A stretch of DNA of 64,000 nucleotides from Actinomadura rubteroloni (GCF_002911665.1 NZ_MTBP01000001.1:1364001-1428000); one strand, 5' to 3'. Positions 55,787 through 63,884 are shown, counted from the stretch's first letter. Numbers and translations: made by a program. Notes: generated from the letters alone by a model not told the origin.

Positions 55787-55806
55787 GGGTAGGCGGGCGG
55801 CATGAG
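55787..55806 (+). repeat. 20-base start-site repeat, copy 1
   Basis: GGGGTAGGCGGGCGGCATGA covers the start of the DUF6158-like gene. An identical 20-mer lies at 56406-56425 at the start of the F420-dependent oxidoreductase gene. The shared stretch includes ATGA. Confidence 0.85.
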
Positions 55807-56023
55807 TACCGGAATCGACGCGTCCCGACTGCACGACGACGACCTGTTCCGCGAGCTGGCCCATCTGCACGCGACGCGGACGGACACGCTCCGGCACGGC
55901 AGCGACGATGCGCTGGCCGAGCACACCTCCCGCACCGAGCAGTTGGAGGCCGAGTATTTGCGGCGCTATCCGGCCCGTGAGATCGATCCCGAGCGCCTCC
56001 GCGCCGGCGCCCGCGCCCGCTGA
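55802..56023 (+). CDS. DUF6158-like small protein
   Basis: The 73-residue protein reads STGIDASRLHDDDLFRELAHLHATRTDTLRHGSDDALAEHTSRTEQLEAEYLRRYPAREIDPERLRAGARAR. The run DDDLFRELxxLHATRxDTLRHGSDDAL followed by LEAEYLRRYPAREIDPERLR fits the family I recall as DUF6158. It is soluble and helical, and is separated from the lipid kinase fusion by 17 bases. Its start shares the 20-base repeat with the oxidoreductase gene. Function unknown. Confidence 0.8.
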   Translation: MSTGIDASRLHDDDLFRELAHLHATRTDTLRHGSDDALAEHTSRTEQLEAEYLRRYPAREIDPERLRAGARAR

Positions 56024-56421
56024 CCGGCCGAACGCGGGGGCGCAGAGCGACGAGCCCAAGCACTGCGCCCGCCCGCACCCGCCCGTGTTGACCGGGCGGG
56101 TGCGGCGTGGGGGCGGCGGGCCGGGGTCGCGCGAGCGGCCGCGCCCGCTGACCACGCGGAGGCGGGGGCGCGGTGGCGAGCCAGGCCCCGCTGGCGCTCG
56201 CCGTGTTGACCGGGTAGGCGCAGCGCGCAGGGCGGCGAGTCCGGATCGCGCGGGCGCCCGCGTGCGTTGAGCGGGCGGACGCGGGGCGGGGAGCCCGAGT
56301 CTCGCGCTCTGATGGGTGGGTGCGGGGTGTGGGTGGTGAGTCTGGGTTCTGGCGGCGTGGGTTGAGTGGGTTTTGGTGTGGGGGGACAGTTGGGTTTGGG
56401 TGGTGGGGGTAGGCGGGCGGC
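56024..56421. repeat. Degenerate tandem array before the oxidoreductase gene
   Basis: This gene-free stretch of 398 bases consists of about six diverged copies of a 50-65-base unit that begins G(C/T)TGACCGGGC or GTTGAGCGGGC and contains GGCGAG(T/C)CC. Units start near 56020, 56088, 56147, 56203, 56264 and 56310. The first begins at the DUF6158 stop. The array ends in the 20-base start repeat. Copies become less C-rich toward the end. No protein is encoded. Confidence 0.6.
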
Positions 56422-56425
56422 ATGA
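56406..56425 (+). repeat. 20-base start-site repeat, copy 2
   Basis: Identical to 55787-55806, covering the ATG at 56422 of the F420-dependent oxidoreductase gene. Confidence 0.85.
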
Positions 56426-57378
56426 CTGTTTTCGGGTACACGCTGAACTGTGAGGAGCACGGGCCGGACGAGCTGATCCGGCAGGCGCAGCTTGCTGAGG
56501 ACTCCGGGTTCGACGCGCTGTGGATCTCTGATCATTTCCATCCCTGGCTGCCCGAGCAGGGCGAGGCGCCGTTCGTGTGGTCGGTGATCGGGGCGTTGTC
56601 GCAAGTGGTGTCGATCCCGGTGACGACGGCGGTGACGTGTCCGACCGTGCGGTATCACCCGGCGATCGTGGCGCAGGCCGCGGCGACGTCGCAGGTGATG
56701 ACGGGCGGGACGTTCCGGCTCGGTGTCGGGACGGGTGAGGCGCTGAACGAGCACATCACCGGCGAGCACTGGCCGTCGGCGGCCGAGCGGCTGGAGATGC
56801 TGGAGGAGGCCGTCGAGATCATCCGGGCGCTGCACGGCGGGCGGCAGATCTCGCATCGGGGGCGGCACTTCACGGTGGAGACGGCGCGGCTTTACACGGT
56901 GCCGGACGATCCGCCGCCGATTCTGATGTCGGCTTACGGGCCGAAGGCGATCTCGATGGCGGCTCGGCTGGCGGACGGCCTGATGTCCACGTTCCCGGAC
57001 GCCGAGGCCGTGCAGTTGTTCCGGGACGAAGGGGGCGAAGGGAAGATCGTCGCCGGTGGGTTCAAGGCGTGTTACGGCCCGGACGAGGACGAATGCGCCG
57101 CGACCGCGCACCGCCTGTGGCGCAACGAGCAGGTCCCCGGCGAGGCGTCGCAGGTGCTGACGCAGCCCCGGCACTTCAAGCAGGTCAGTGAGATGGTCAC
57201 CGTGGACCGCGTCAAGCAGAAGGTCCCCTGCGGACCGGACCTCGACCGACATATCGCGGCCGTCGAGGAGTTCACGAACGCCGGGTTCGAGGAGGTCTAC
57301 ATGAGCCAGATCGGCCCGGACCAGGACGCGTTCTTCAAGTTCTACGGCGCCGAGGTGCTGCCGAGGCTGCGCGCCTGA
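56422..57378 (+). CDS. F420-dependent LLM-class oxidoreductase
   Basis: The 318-residue TIM-barrel protein belongs to the F420-dependent glucose-6-phosphate dehydrogenase/mer-like group: FGYTLNCEEHGPDELIRQAQLAEDSGFDALWISDHFHPWLPEQG, then TTAVTCPTVRYHPAIVAQAAAT, RLGVGTGEALNEHI and GPKAISMAARLADGLM. Such enzymes transfer hydride to or from F420. The length and the TVFGYTL start resemble the TIGR03557-type family. ATG lies in the 20-base repeat; no classic ribosome binding site is seen. Its end overlaps the convergent glycosyltransferase gene by 37 bases. Substrate unknown. Confidence 0.9.
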   Translation: MTVFGYTLNCEEHGPDELIRQAQLAEDSGFDALWISDHFHPWLPEQGEAPFVWSVIGALSQVVSIPVTTAVTCPTVRYHPAIVAQAAATSQVMTGGTFRLGVGTGEALNEHITGEHWPSAAERLEMLEEAVEIIRALHGGRQISHRGRHFTVETARLYTVPDDPPPILMSAYGPKAISMAARLADGLMSTFPDAEAVQLFRDEGGEGKIVAGGFKACYGPDEDECAATAHRLWRNEQVPGEASQVLTQPRHFKQVSEMVTVDRVKQKVPCGPDLDRHIAAVEEFTNAGFEEVYMSQIGPDQDAFFKFYGAEVLPRLRA

Positions 57379-58235
57379 CGCGCCCGCGCGAACTGGTCGT
57401 CCAGCGTGCGCGGGAACGGGAGCATCCGGTGCCGTTCCCGCCACGGCGCGAACTGCCGGACGGCGTTGAAGCCCGCCGCCGTGACGAGTCGGTCCGCGCC
57501 CGCCGCGAGCGGCCACGCCGGATAGACGTCGCGGTGGACGATCCCGGGCGGCAGGCCGTCCGGACGGCGCGGCGCCACGAGCGTCATCTCGGGCGCGACG
57601 CCCTCCGAAGCGGCCATGTCCAGCGCGTACGCGGCGAGTTCGAGGATCTCGGCGTCCGGGCCGGAGTGGACGATCAGCCAGCCGCGTACCGGTTCGCCGG
57701 CCGGGGGCGCGGGCGGGTCGCGCAGGACGAGCGGCAGCAGTTCGTCCGACACCGACCGCAGATACGCGAGGTGCTCAGGGTGCAGGTCCTCCAGCACGTA
57801 CGTCCGGTCGTAGCGGATCGGATCGGTGGGCAGGCGCTCCCGGTACACGTCCCAGCGCAGCAGCCGCGCGAGATGGATCGTCCGGGCGCCGGGCGGGACG
57901 TCGGCGGCGCTCAGCTCGCCGTCCCGCCCGGCGGGGAAGGCATCGACGACGAACTCGTCGGGAACGCCCGACGCTTCGGCCCCGGCGGGCTCGCCCGAGG
58001 CCCCTGCCTCGACGGACTCGTCCGGACCGCCCGAGCCCCCGACGAACTCGTCCGGGCTGTCCGCCGCCCCGGCAACGAACTCGCCCGGGGCGACGGCGCC
58101 GACCACGCGGGGATCGGCGGCGAACGGTGACGCGGTCCGGTAGGCGACGGGCCCGCGTCGCCCGGTCGTGTGGAGGAACGCCCGGACGCGCGTGAGATGC
58201 CCCAGCCCGTCCCCTTCGGCGTGGCAGAGGATCAC
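57342..58235 (-). CDS. Glycosyltransferase-like protein (GT-B), last gene of the operon
   Basis: The 297-residue protein begins VILCHAEGDGLGHLTRVRAFL, the GlGHxxR opening of GT-B proteins in the MurG/UDP-glycosyltransferase class, and ends with a second domain holding VHSGPDAEILELAAYALDMAASEG and RLVTAAGFNAVRQFAPWRERHRMLPFPR, the donor-binding pattern. A Gly/Glu-rich insert at about residues 48-110 repeats PDEFV three times. The start GTG overlaps the previous gene's TGA (GTGA). The 3' end overlaps the F420-dependent gene. It probably adds a sugar to the glycan made by this operon. Confidence 0.8.
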   Translation of the reverse strand: MILCHAEGDGLGHLTRVRAFLHTTGRRGPVAYRTASPFAADPRVVGAVAPGEFVAGAADSPDEFVGGSGGPDESVEAGASGEPAGAEASGVPDEFVVDAFPAGRDGELSAADVPPGARTIHLARLLRWDVYRERLPTDPIRYDRTYVLEDLHPEHLAYLRSVSDELLPLVLRDPPAPPAGEPVRGWLIVHSGPDAEILELAAYALDMAASEGVAPEMTLVAPRRPDGLPPGIVHRDVYPAWPLAAGADRLVTAAGFNAVRQFAPWRERHRMLPFPRTLDDQFARARQARSLGSTSAP

Positions 58236-59323
58236 AAGGTCCCGGACAGCACGGCCCGGTAGCCGGCGGTCTCGGCGGCGGGCGCGAAGTCCCGCGCGAC
58301 CCGCTCGGCCGCCGCCGCGCCGAGTTTGGCCAGCTCGGCGTCCGTGGCGCGGGCCGCCCGGTCCAGCGCGGCGCGGCAGCCGTGCGCGTCCCCGGCGCGG
58401 AAGGTGAAGCCGATCCGGTCGTCGGCGACGTCGGCGAGGCCGCCCGCGTCGGACGCCAGCAGCGGCACGCCGAGCGCCGCCGCCTCCAGCGCCACGTTCG
58501 GCATCCCGTCGTAGAAGGACGGCAGCGCCACCAGATCGCACGCCGCGTAGACCGACGGCAGGTCGTAGCGCTCGCGGAACGGCAGGTGCGTGTGCGGGAC
58601 GTCCAGTCGCGCGAGGACGCTCTCCTCCAGCTCCCCGACCAGGACGAGATGGAACCGGGAGGCGTGCCCCGAGGCGTGCAGCGCGTCCAGCAGGAACCCG
58701 ACGCCCTTCTTGCTCTTGAGCTGCCCGATGAGCCCGAGCGTGCGCCGTCCGTCCGCGACGTGCTCGGTGCGCCACGCCATAGCCTGCGACCGCTCGGACG
58801 GCAGCACCTGCCACTGCGCGGTGTCCACGCTGTTGGCGACGAACGTGACAGCGGCGTCCGGCGCCAGAGCCCGCACCAGCGGAATATGCGACCGCGCAAC
58901 GACGCAGACCCGTGCCGACGCACGCAAAGCGTCCGTCAGCACCGGCCGCCGCCGCACCGAGAACACACCGGTGTCCAGGTCGTTGCCGCGCAGCAGAGTG
59001 ATCAGTCGCGCGTCCAGCAGCGACGCCAGGACGGGCCCGGCCAGCAGCGCGTAGGTCCCGCCGAACGCGACCACGTGCGTGTACGGCCCGCCGACGGCCG
59101 TCAGCAGCCGCCGCAGCGCGTGCTCGGGATCGTCGGCGAGCGGCGCGGTGATCAGCAGCCCGCCGTGCTCGCGCTCGGTCCGCCACGGCCGGGCCCGGCG
59201 GGTCAGGTGCGCGACGTCCACCGAAACGCCCGCGCCGCGCAGCCCCCGGACGATCCGGTCGCACGACTCGGCCATGCCGCCCTTGCTCGGCGGATAGTGC
59301 TCGGTGACCCAGAGGACCCGCAT
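58232..59323 (-). CDS. Glycosyltransferase family 4 protein
   Basis: The 363-residue GT-B protein starts MRVLWVTEHYPPSKGGMAESCDRIVRGL and has LGLIGQLKSKKGVGFLLDALHA (domain 2 start), and then CDLVALPSFYDGMPNVALEAAALGVPLLASDAGGLADV. The E-x7-E type motif lies in DGMPNVALEAAA. These are retaining nucleotide-sugar transferases of the GT4 family. Its ATG overlaps the stop of the zinc-ribbon gene (TGATG). It is fifth in a six-gene overlapping operon. Confidence 0.92.
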   Translation of the reverse strand: MRVLWVTEHYPPSKGGMAESCDRIVRGLRGAGVSVDVAHLTRRARPWRTEREHGGLLITAPLADDPEHALRRLLTAVGGPYTHVVAFGGTYALLAGPVLASLLDARLITLLRGNDLDTGVFSVRRRPVLTDALRASARVCVVARSHIPLVRALAPDAAVTFVANSVDTAQWQVLPSERSQAMAWRTEHVADGRRTLGLIGQLKSKKGVGFLLDALHASGHASRFHLVLVGELEESVLARLDVPHTHLPFRERYDLPSVYAACDLVALPSFYDGMPNVALEAAALGVPLLASDAGGLADVADDRIGFTFRAGDAHGCRAALDRAARATDAELAKLGAAAAERVARDFAPAAETAGYRAVLSGTL

Positions 59324-59676
59324 CAGGAGTCCACGAAGTCCGAGCCGTCGAAGTCGCCGTCGAAGTCCCCGCCGCCGGACGCCCAGTCGCCGCCCTGGTC
59401 GAACGCGCCCCGGTCGTAGGTGTCGAACGTCGAGTACCAGTACGGGTCGTTGTAGGCGCTGGCGCTCTCGGTGTAGTACCGGCGGCGATAACCGTCCGTC
59501 CAGTACGGGTGGTAGAAGTCCTCGGTCGCGGGCGCCGAGCACTCCGGGCAGATGCCGCCGTTCTGTGCGGCGTGGCCCTGGCACAGCCCGCGCCCGCACC
59601 GCGCGCAGCCCGCGACGGCCGGACGGCCGCAGCCGCGCAGCAGGAAGAACCCGGTCGTCACCGTGCAGGGGTTCAC
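59323..59676 (-). CDS. Cysteine-rich zinc-ribbon-like protein in the glycosylation operon
   Basis: The 117-residue protein has seven cysteines in the first 50 residues (NPCTV, RGCGRPAVAGCARCGRGLCQGHAA, ICPECSAP), a pattern of CxxC pairs with His that suits zinc binding, like a short B-box/ribbon. The second half is Tyr/Asp/Gly-rich (YWTDGYRRRYYTESASAYNDPYWYS) and ends in GGDFDGDFDGSDFVDS, a disordered acidic tail. GTG start; it overlaps both neighbours (GTGA before, TGATG after). I do not recognise a family; its tight place in a glycosyltransferase operon suggests a scaffold. Confidence 0.7.
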   Translation of the reverse strand: MNPCTVTTGFFLLRGCGRPAVAGCARCGRGLCQGHAAQNGGICPECSAPATEDFYHPYWTDGYRRRYYTESASAYNDPYWYSTFDTYDRGAFDQGGDWASGGGDFDGDFDGSDFVDS

Positions 59677-60407
59677 GACGCCCTCCTCGCCTGCGGCGCC
59701 GTCCACCGGAACGCCTCGGCCGACAGGTGCAGGATGTGGTTCGGCAGCCCGGACGAGCGGGGCGCGTTCGGGATCCGCGCGCGCAGGCGGATCACCGGGC
59801 GCGGGCCGTCCTTGATCCGGACGCGGATCCACGGGGGCGGCGGCGACGCGGGACGGGTCAGCACCGCGCCCTTCGGCAGCCGCCGCGTGACGGTGATGAC
59901 CCGCAGCGTCTTGGACTTGGTCTTCGTCTTGATCTTGCCGCGCGGGTTGGACTTGGTGATCCGGCGGAACCGGACGCGGTCCACGACGGCGATGTCGAGC
60001 GTGGAGCCGTCGCGCAGTTCGGCGCGCACGGCGAGCCACGGGTCGAACGCGTACCACTGGAGCACGCGCCGGATCGGCCGCCGCACCTGGAGGCTCTGCT
60101 GCGGCCCGGCCTTGCCGGCGGCCCCGGGGCCGGTGAGGTCGGCGGTGACACCGATCGTCCCGGTGCGGCGCAGGTCGCGGGACAGGACGCGCACCAGCGG
60201 CACGAGCACGAGCGGCACCTCGTCCGGCAGCGCCCACTTGCGGCGGCTGACGTGCGCCCGGTGCTGCGCGCAGCTCTGGATGAGCGGTTCCCAGGCGTCG
60301 CGCGGGAGCGTCACCGACAGGCGGTGTTCGTGCACCAGCGCCTGGTGAAGGGGATGGAACCGCGCCAGCGCGGCCTTCTGCTTGCGGTAGAACACGTCCC
60401 GGACCAC
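59673..60407 (-). CDS. Basic protein of unknown function in the glycosylation operon
   Basis: The 244-residue soluble protein has no signal peptide or membrane helix. It shows beta-rich stretches (LVLVPLVRVLSRDLRRTGTIGVTADLTGP, IDIAVVDRVRFRRI) and a Lys/Arg-rich loop (TKSNPRGKIKTKTKSKTLRVITVTRRLPKG). GTG 60407 is chosen because GGAG lies just upstream, overlapping the previous stop region; a start at 60446 is possible. Its stop overlaps the zinc-ribbon gene. No family is recognised. The strong coupling suggests it works with that protein. Confidence 0.68.
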   Translation of the reverse strand: MVRDVFYRKQKAALARFHPLHQALVHEHRLSVTLPRDAWEPLIQSCAQHRAHVSRRKWALPDEVPLVLVPLVRVLSRDLRRTGTIGVTADLTGPGAAGKAGPQQSLQVRRPIRRVLQWYAFDPWLAVRAELRDGSTLDIAVVDRVRFRRITKSNPRGKIKTKTKSKTLRVITVTRRLPKGAVLTRPASPPPPWIRVRIKDGPRPVIRLRARIPNAPRSSGLPNHILHLSAEAFRWTAPQARRAS

Positions 60408-60408
60408 C

Positions 60409-61569
60409 TCACTCCGTGCCGGATGCGAGCGTACGGTAAACGGCATCGAGTTTTGCGAGCGAATGCGTCCAAGTCAGGCCAGAACGGATGTGTTCACGGC
60501 CACGGACGCCCATCGCGCGCGCCTCGGCCGGGTATTCCAGGAGGATCCGGACGGCACGGGCCAGCTCGGCGGGACGGTCCGCCGGGACGAGCCGTCCGTG
60601 CTCCCCGCCCGCCATCAGCTCCCGCACGGCGGGCAGGTCGGAGGCGACCACGGGCACGCCCGCCGCCATCGACTCCAGGACTTTCAGCGGCGCGCAGCCC
60701 TGCTCGACGTTGCGCGCGCAGCCCGTCAGCGGCGCGATCGACGCCTCGGCGTGCGCGAGCCAGGCCGCGACCTCGGGGTGCGGGAGCGTGTGGCGCCAGT
60801 CGATCCGGTCGGCGACGCCGAGCCGTTCGGCGAGCCGCCGCACCGGCTTCGCACGCCGGGCCGGGACGGACGCGCAGATCACCAGCCGCAGGTCCGGCAG
60901 GTCGGCGAGCCGGGCGAACGCGCGCAGCAGCACGTCCAGGCCCTGCCACGGCTGGAGCGCGCCGACGTAGATCAGGTAGCGGCCGGGGGCGTCGGCGGGA
61001 CGGTCCGGCGTCTCGACCACGTCCGCGCCGTTCGGGACGAGGTGGATCCGGTCCTCCGGCACGTCCAGCCCGCGCAGCGCGTCCGCGATGACCCGCGACG
61101 GGACGACGACCGCGTCGCTGCGCGCCAGGCAGAACCGCTCCAGCTCGCGGATCTTGGCCAGCGCGGACGGCGCCGCGGACGGCCAGGTGTGCGCCAGCTC
61201 GATCGACGGCAGCCCGTTCACCTCGTACACGACGCGGTAGCGGCGGCCGGGCGCGGTGACGACGGGCAGCGCGCTCCACGGGTCGCGGACGTGGACGATC
61301 TCGAGCGTCCCGACGTGCTCGGCGAGCCGGTCGGCGACCCACGCCGAGTACGCCTCGGCGCGGTCGATGAGGTTCGGGATCTGGGGGTCGAAGCGCAGGA
61401 TCTCCCGGTCGTCCTCGATCTGGCGGCGCGGCAGGCCGCCGCCGAGCACGCCGAGCAGCCCGCCGCCCGCGAAGGCGAACAGCGCGTCGGCCATCCGCGC
61501 GATGTGGACGGCCGACCCCTTGCTCGACGGGAAGCGGTCGAAGGCGAAGTACGCGGACGTGTGCTTCAT
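60409..61569 (-). CDS. Glycosyltransferase family 4 protein
   Basis: The 386-residue GT-B protein starts HTSAYFAFDRFPSSKGSAVHIARMADALF and has YLIYVGALQPWQGLDVLLRAFARL and APLTGCARNVEQGCAPLKVLESMAAGVPVVASDLPAVREL, with GT4-type E-x7-E. A Pro/Asp/Arg-rich loop ties the two domains. Its stop overlaps the next gene's binding site region, and its start overlaps the epimerase stop by four bases (ATGA). It is the second gene of the operon. Confidence 0.92.
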   Translation of the reverse strand: MKHTSAYFAFDRFPSSKGSAVHIARMADALFAFAGGGLLGVLGGGLPRRQIEDDREILRFDPQIPNLIDRAEAYSAWVADRLAEHVGTLEIVHVRDPWSALPVVTAPGRRYRVVYEVNGLPSIELAHTWPSAAPSALAKIRELERFCLARSDAVVVPSRVIADALRGLDVPEDRIHLVPNGADVVETPDRPADAPGRYLIYVGALQPWQGLDVLLRAFARLADLPDLRLVICASVPARRAKPVRRLAERLGVADRIDWRHTLPHPEVAAWLAHAEASIAPLTGCARNVEQGCAPLKVLESMAAGVPVVASDLPAVRELMAGGEHGRLVPADRPAELARAVRILLEYPAEARAMGVRGREHIRSGLTWTHSLAKLDAVYRTLASGTE

Positions 61570-62486
61570 CGGAGGCTCCGGTGCCAGGCGATCTGGTCGG
61601 CGAGGCCGTCGTCCAGCGTCGTGGTGGGCCGCCAGCCGAGCAGGTGCGCGGCGCGGCCCGGGTCGGCCCAGGTGCGCGAGACGTCGCCCGCCACCAGGGG
61701 GCGCCGGGTGACGGCGGCGGGGACGCCGAGCGCCGTCGCGATGCGCTCCAGGGCGTCCAGGACGGACACGGGCTCGGCGCTGCCGACGTTGACGACGACG
61801 CCGCCCGGCAGCGGCCGGGTGAGAGCGGCGAGGGTGGCGGCGACGGCGTCGCGGACGTGGGTGAAGGAGCGCAGATGGCCTCCGTCGCCGAACAGGGGCA
61901 GCGGACGGCCGTCCAGCGCCGCCTCGATGAAGCGGTGGAACGCCATGTCGGGGCGCTGGCCCGGCCCGTAGACGGAGAAGTAGCGCAGGACGGCGACCGC
62001 GACGCCCGCGTCCGCCGCCTTGGCCGCCAGCCGCTCCACCTCGACCTTGCTCTCGGCGTACGGGCTGGCGGGCAGCGGCGGGTCGGTCTCGCGGCTCGGG
62101 CGGGCGCCGGCCGTCCCGTACACCGACGAGCTGGACGCGAGGACGACCTTCGCCCCGGAGTCCCGGCAGGCGTCCAGGAGCCGCCGGGTGGCCTCGACGT
62201 TGTCGCGGGCGACGGCGGCGCGTCCGGCGCCCCAGGACGTCCGGACGCCGGGCCGCCCGGCGAGGTGGACGACGGCGTCGGCGTCGGCCACCGCGTCCAG
62301 CGGGTCCTCGGCGAGATCGACGTGCGCGGTCGGCACGCCGAGCGCGGCGAAGCGCTCGCGGGCGCGCCCGGGGGTGAGCGAGCGGGCGGGCGCGTCCACG
62401 GCGAGCACGTCGTGCCCGGCGCGCGTCAGCGCCGCCACCGCGTGCCCGCCGATGAATCCGGCCGCCCCTGTCACCACCACCCGCAC
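61566..62486 (-). CDS. NAD-dependent epimerase/dehydratase (extended SDR)
   Basis: The 306-residue protein has the SDR dinucleotide motif VTGAAGFIGGHAVAAL, DADAVVHLAGRPGVRTSWG, and the catalytic triad in SSSSVYGTAGARP and PYAESKVEVERL (YxxxK). It resembles GalE/RmlB-type nucleotide-sugar epimerases or dehydratases. It heads the operon that continues with glycosyltransferases, so it likely supplies an activated sugar. GTG start with a -10-like TAGGGT eight bases ahead and no binding site. Confidence 0.92.
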   Translation of the reverse strand: MRVVVTGAAGFIGGHAVAALTRAGHDVLAVDAPARSLTPGRARERFAALGVPTAHVDLAEDPLDAVADADAVVHLAGRPGVRTSWGAGRAAVARDNVEATRRLLDACRDSGAKVVLASSSSVYGTAGARPSRETDPPLPASPYAESKVEVERLAAKAADAGVAVAVLRYFSVYGPGQRPDMAFHRFIEAALDGRPLPLFGDGGHLRSFTHVRDAVAATLAALTRPLPGGVVVNVGSAEPVSVLDALERIATALGVPAAVTRRPLVAGDVSRTWADPGRAAHLLGWRPTTTLDDGLADQIAWHRSLR

Positions 62487-62539
62487 GATCCGGAACCCTA
62501 CCGATCCCGGGACGTACGGATCACCATGAACCGGGCGGG

Positions 62540-62556
62540 GTCAACTCCGGGTTGAC
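62540..62556. promoter_or_regulatory. Operator copy 1 (GTCAAC-5-GTTGAC)
   Basis: A perfect inverted repeat GTCAAC (62540-62545) and GTTGAC (62551-62556), five bases between. The second copy is 28 bases downstream. Its right arm overlaps the -35 of the promoter for the Clp-N/HTH gene. Confidence 0.8.
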
Positions 62557-62580
62557 GATCCCAAAGCGTCAACTTATGGT
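62552..62580 (+). promoter_or_regulatory. Promoter of the Clp-N/HTH gene, probably leaderless
   Basis: TTGACG (62552-62557) and TATGGT (62575-62580) are 17 bases apart. The predicted start is at about 62587, the ATG itself. No ribosome binding site is seen. Operator copy 2 covers the -10. Confidence 0.7.
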
Positions 62581-62586
62581 TGACGC
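62566..62586. promoter_or_regulatory. Operator copy 2, longer palindrome
   Basis: GCGTCAAC (62566-62573) and GTTGACGC (62579-62586) are 8-bp arms five bases apart, ending directly at the ATG. It shares GTCAAC-5-GTTGAC with copy 1. Binding here would block the promoter and the start. Confidence 0.82.
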
Positions 62587-63324
62587 ATGGCGAACACTGA
62601 CCCGGTCAAGGCGACGGTCCGGCTCGACGAGCTGATCGACGCCATCAAGAACGTCCACGAGGACGCCCTCGAACAACTCTCCAGCGCCGTCGTCGCCGCC
62701 GAGCACCTCGGCGACGTCGCGGACCACCTCATCGGCCACTTCGTGGACCAGGCGCGGCGCTCGGGCGCGTCCTGGACCGACATCGGCAAGAGCATGGGCG
62801 TGACCAAGCAGGCCGCGCAGAAACGGTTCGTCCCGAAGCCCGCGGCGGACCTGGACCCGAACGAGGGGTTCAGCCGCTTCACGCTCCGGGCGCGCAACGC
62901 CGTCATGGCCGCGATGAACGAGGCGCGCACGGCGGGCAACGCCGAGATCCGGCCCGAGCACCTGGTCCTCGGGCTGCTCGGCGACCCCGGCTCACTCGCG
63001 TCGCGGGCGATCGTCGACCAGGGCGTCACGCTGGACGCCGTCCGGGAGGCGGCGACGGCGCGCCTGCCCGAGCGCGTGCCGGACGTCCCCGAACTCGTCC
63101 CCTACGACGCCAAGGCCCGCAAGGCGCTCGAACTCACCTTCCGTGAGGCGCTGCGCCTCGGCCACAACTACGTCGGCACCGAGCACGTCCTGCTCGCGCT
63201 GCTGGAACAGGAGGACGGTGACGGCGTCCTCGCGAGCGTCGGGGTCGGCAAGGACGCCGTGGAGGCGCACGTCCTCGCGAGCCTCGCCGCCGTCCTCGCC
63301 GACCTGGAGAAGAACCGCGAGTGA
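62587..63324 (+). CDS. Clp-N domain protein with helix-turn-helix, probable autoregulator
   Basis: The 245-residue protein has an N-terminal helical region with the HTH-like GASWTDIGKSMGVTKQAAQKRFVPK (about 60-84) and two Clp-N repeats after it (FSRFTLRARNAVMAAMNEA and AEIRPEHLVLGLLG; YDAKARKALELTFREALRLGHNYVGTEHVLLALL). It lacks any AAA ATPase. Clp-N domains bind adaptors or damaged proteins, so it may be a stress-sensing regulator. Two perfect operators (GTCAAC-5-GTTGAC) lie over its own promoter. The hypothetical gene at 63347 follows by 22 bases. Confidence 0.85.
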   Translation: MANTDPVKATVRLDELIDAIKNVHEDALEQLSSAVVAAEHLGDVADHLIGHFVDQARRSGASWTDIGKSMGVTKQAAQKRFVPKPAADLDPNEGFSRFTLRARNAVMAAMNEARTAGNAEIRPEHLVLGLLGDPGSLASRAIVDQGVTLDAVREAATARLPERVPDVPELVPYDAKARKALELTFREALRLGHNYVGTEHVLLALLEQEDGDGVLASVGVGKDAVEAHVLASLAAVLADLEKNRE

Positions 63325-63346
63325 ACGGCCGGATACGCTTCGGCGG

Positions 63347-63880
63347 GTGAGCGAGAGCGACCTCCTGCGGCGGATCGAGTCCGACCGGACCATCGCGGAC
63401 CTCCTGGCCTGGCCCGGGGACTTCGACATCGACCGCCGCGACCCCGTCGAGGACCTGCGGCTGCCGAACGGCCGGCCGCTGCACCCGATCGCCGGGGACG
63501 CGGGCGGGGGGACCTACTTCCTCGTCGGCGACCCCGGCGACGCGGACCGGCCCGTCCTGTACGCCGACTCCGAGGGCAGCGCGGGCCTCATCGCCGGCGA
63601 CCTCGCCGAGGCCGTCACGCTGGTCGCCTGCTTCCCCTACTGGCGCGACCTGGACCGCGACGCGACGGACGCCGACGTCGCCGAGCTGGAGGAGATCTTC
63701 CGGGAGGACGGCGACGAGTTCGACACGGCCCGCGCCGAACTCCTCGCCGCCCTCGGCATCACTCCGCCCCCGCGCGAGGAGGCCGTCGCCCGGCTGCACG
63801 CGGCCGTGGCGCGCACCGCGCCCGAATACGTGCCGTCAGCGCCGGGCAACCCGTCCTACGAGCTGCTGTTCCACTACTGA
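63347..63880 (+). CDS. Hypothetical acidic protein after the Clp-N gene
   Basis: The 177-residue acidic soluble protein begins SESDLLRRIESDRTIADLLAWPGDFDIDRRDPVEDLRLPNGRPLHPIAGDAGGGTYFLVGDPG and has SEGSAGLIAGDLAEAVTLVACFPYWRDL, which looks like a small alpha/beta binding domain. GTG start 22 bases after the Clp-N gene; a -10-like TACGCT lies seven bases before it (63334-63339), and no ribosome binding site is seen. Longer frames upstream are shadows of the Clp-N gene. I do not recognise a family; an SMI1/KNR4-like immunity fold is a thought only. Confidence 0.7.
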   Translation: MSESDLLRRIESDRTIADLLAWPGDFDIDRRDPVEDLRLPNGRPLHPIAGDAGGGTYFLVGDPGDADRPVLYADSEGSAGLIAGDLAEAVTLVACFPYWRDLDRDATDADVAELEEIFREDGDEFDTARAELLAALGITPPPREEAVARLHAAVARTAPEYVPSAPGNPSYELLFHY

Positions 63881-63884
63881 AGCG

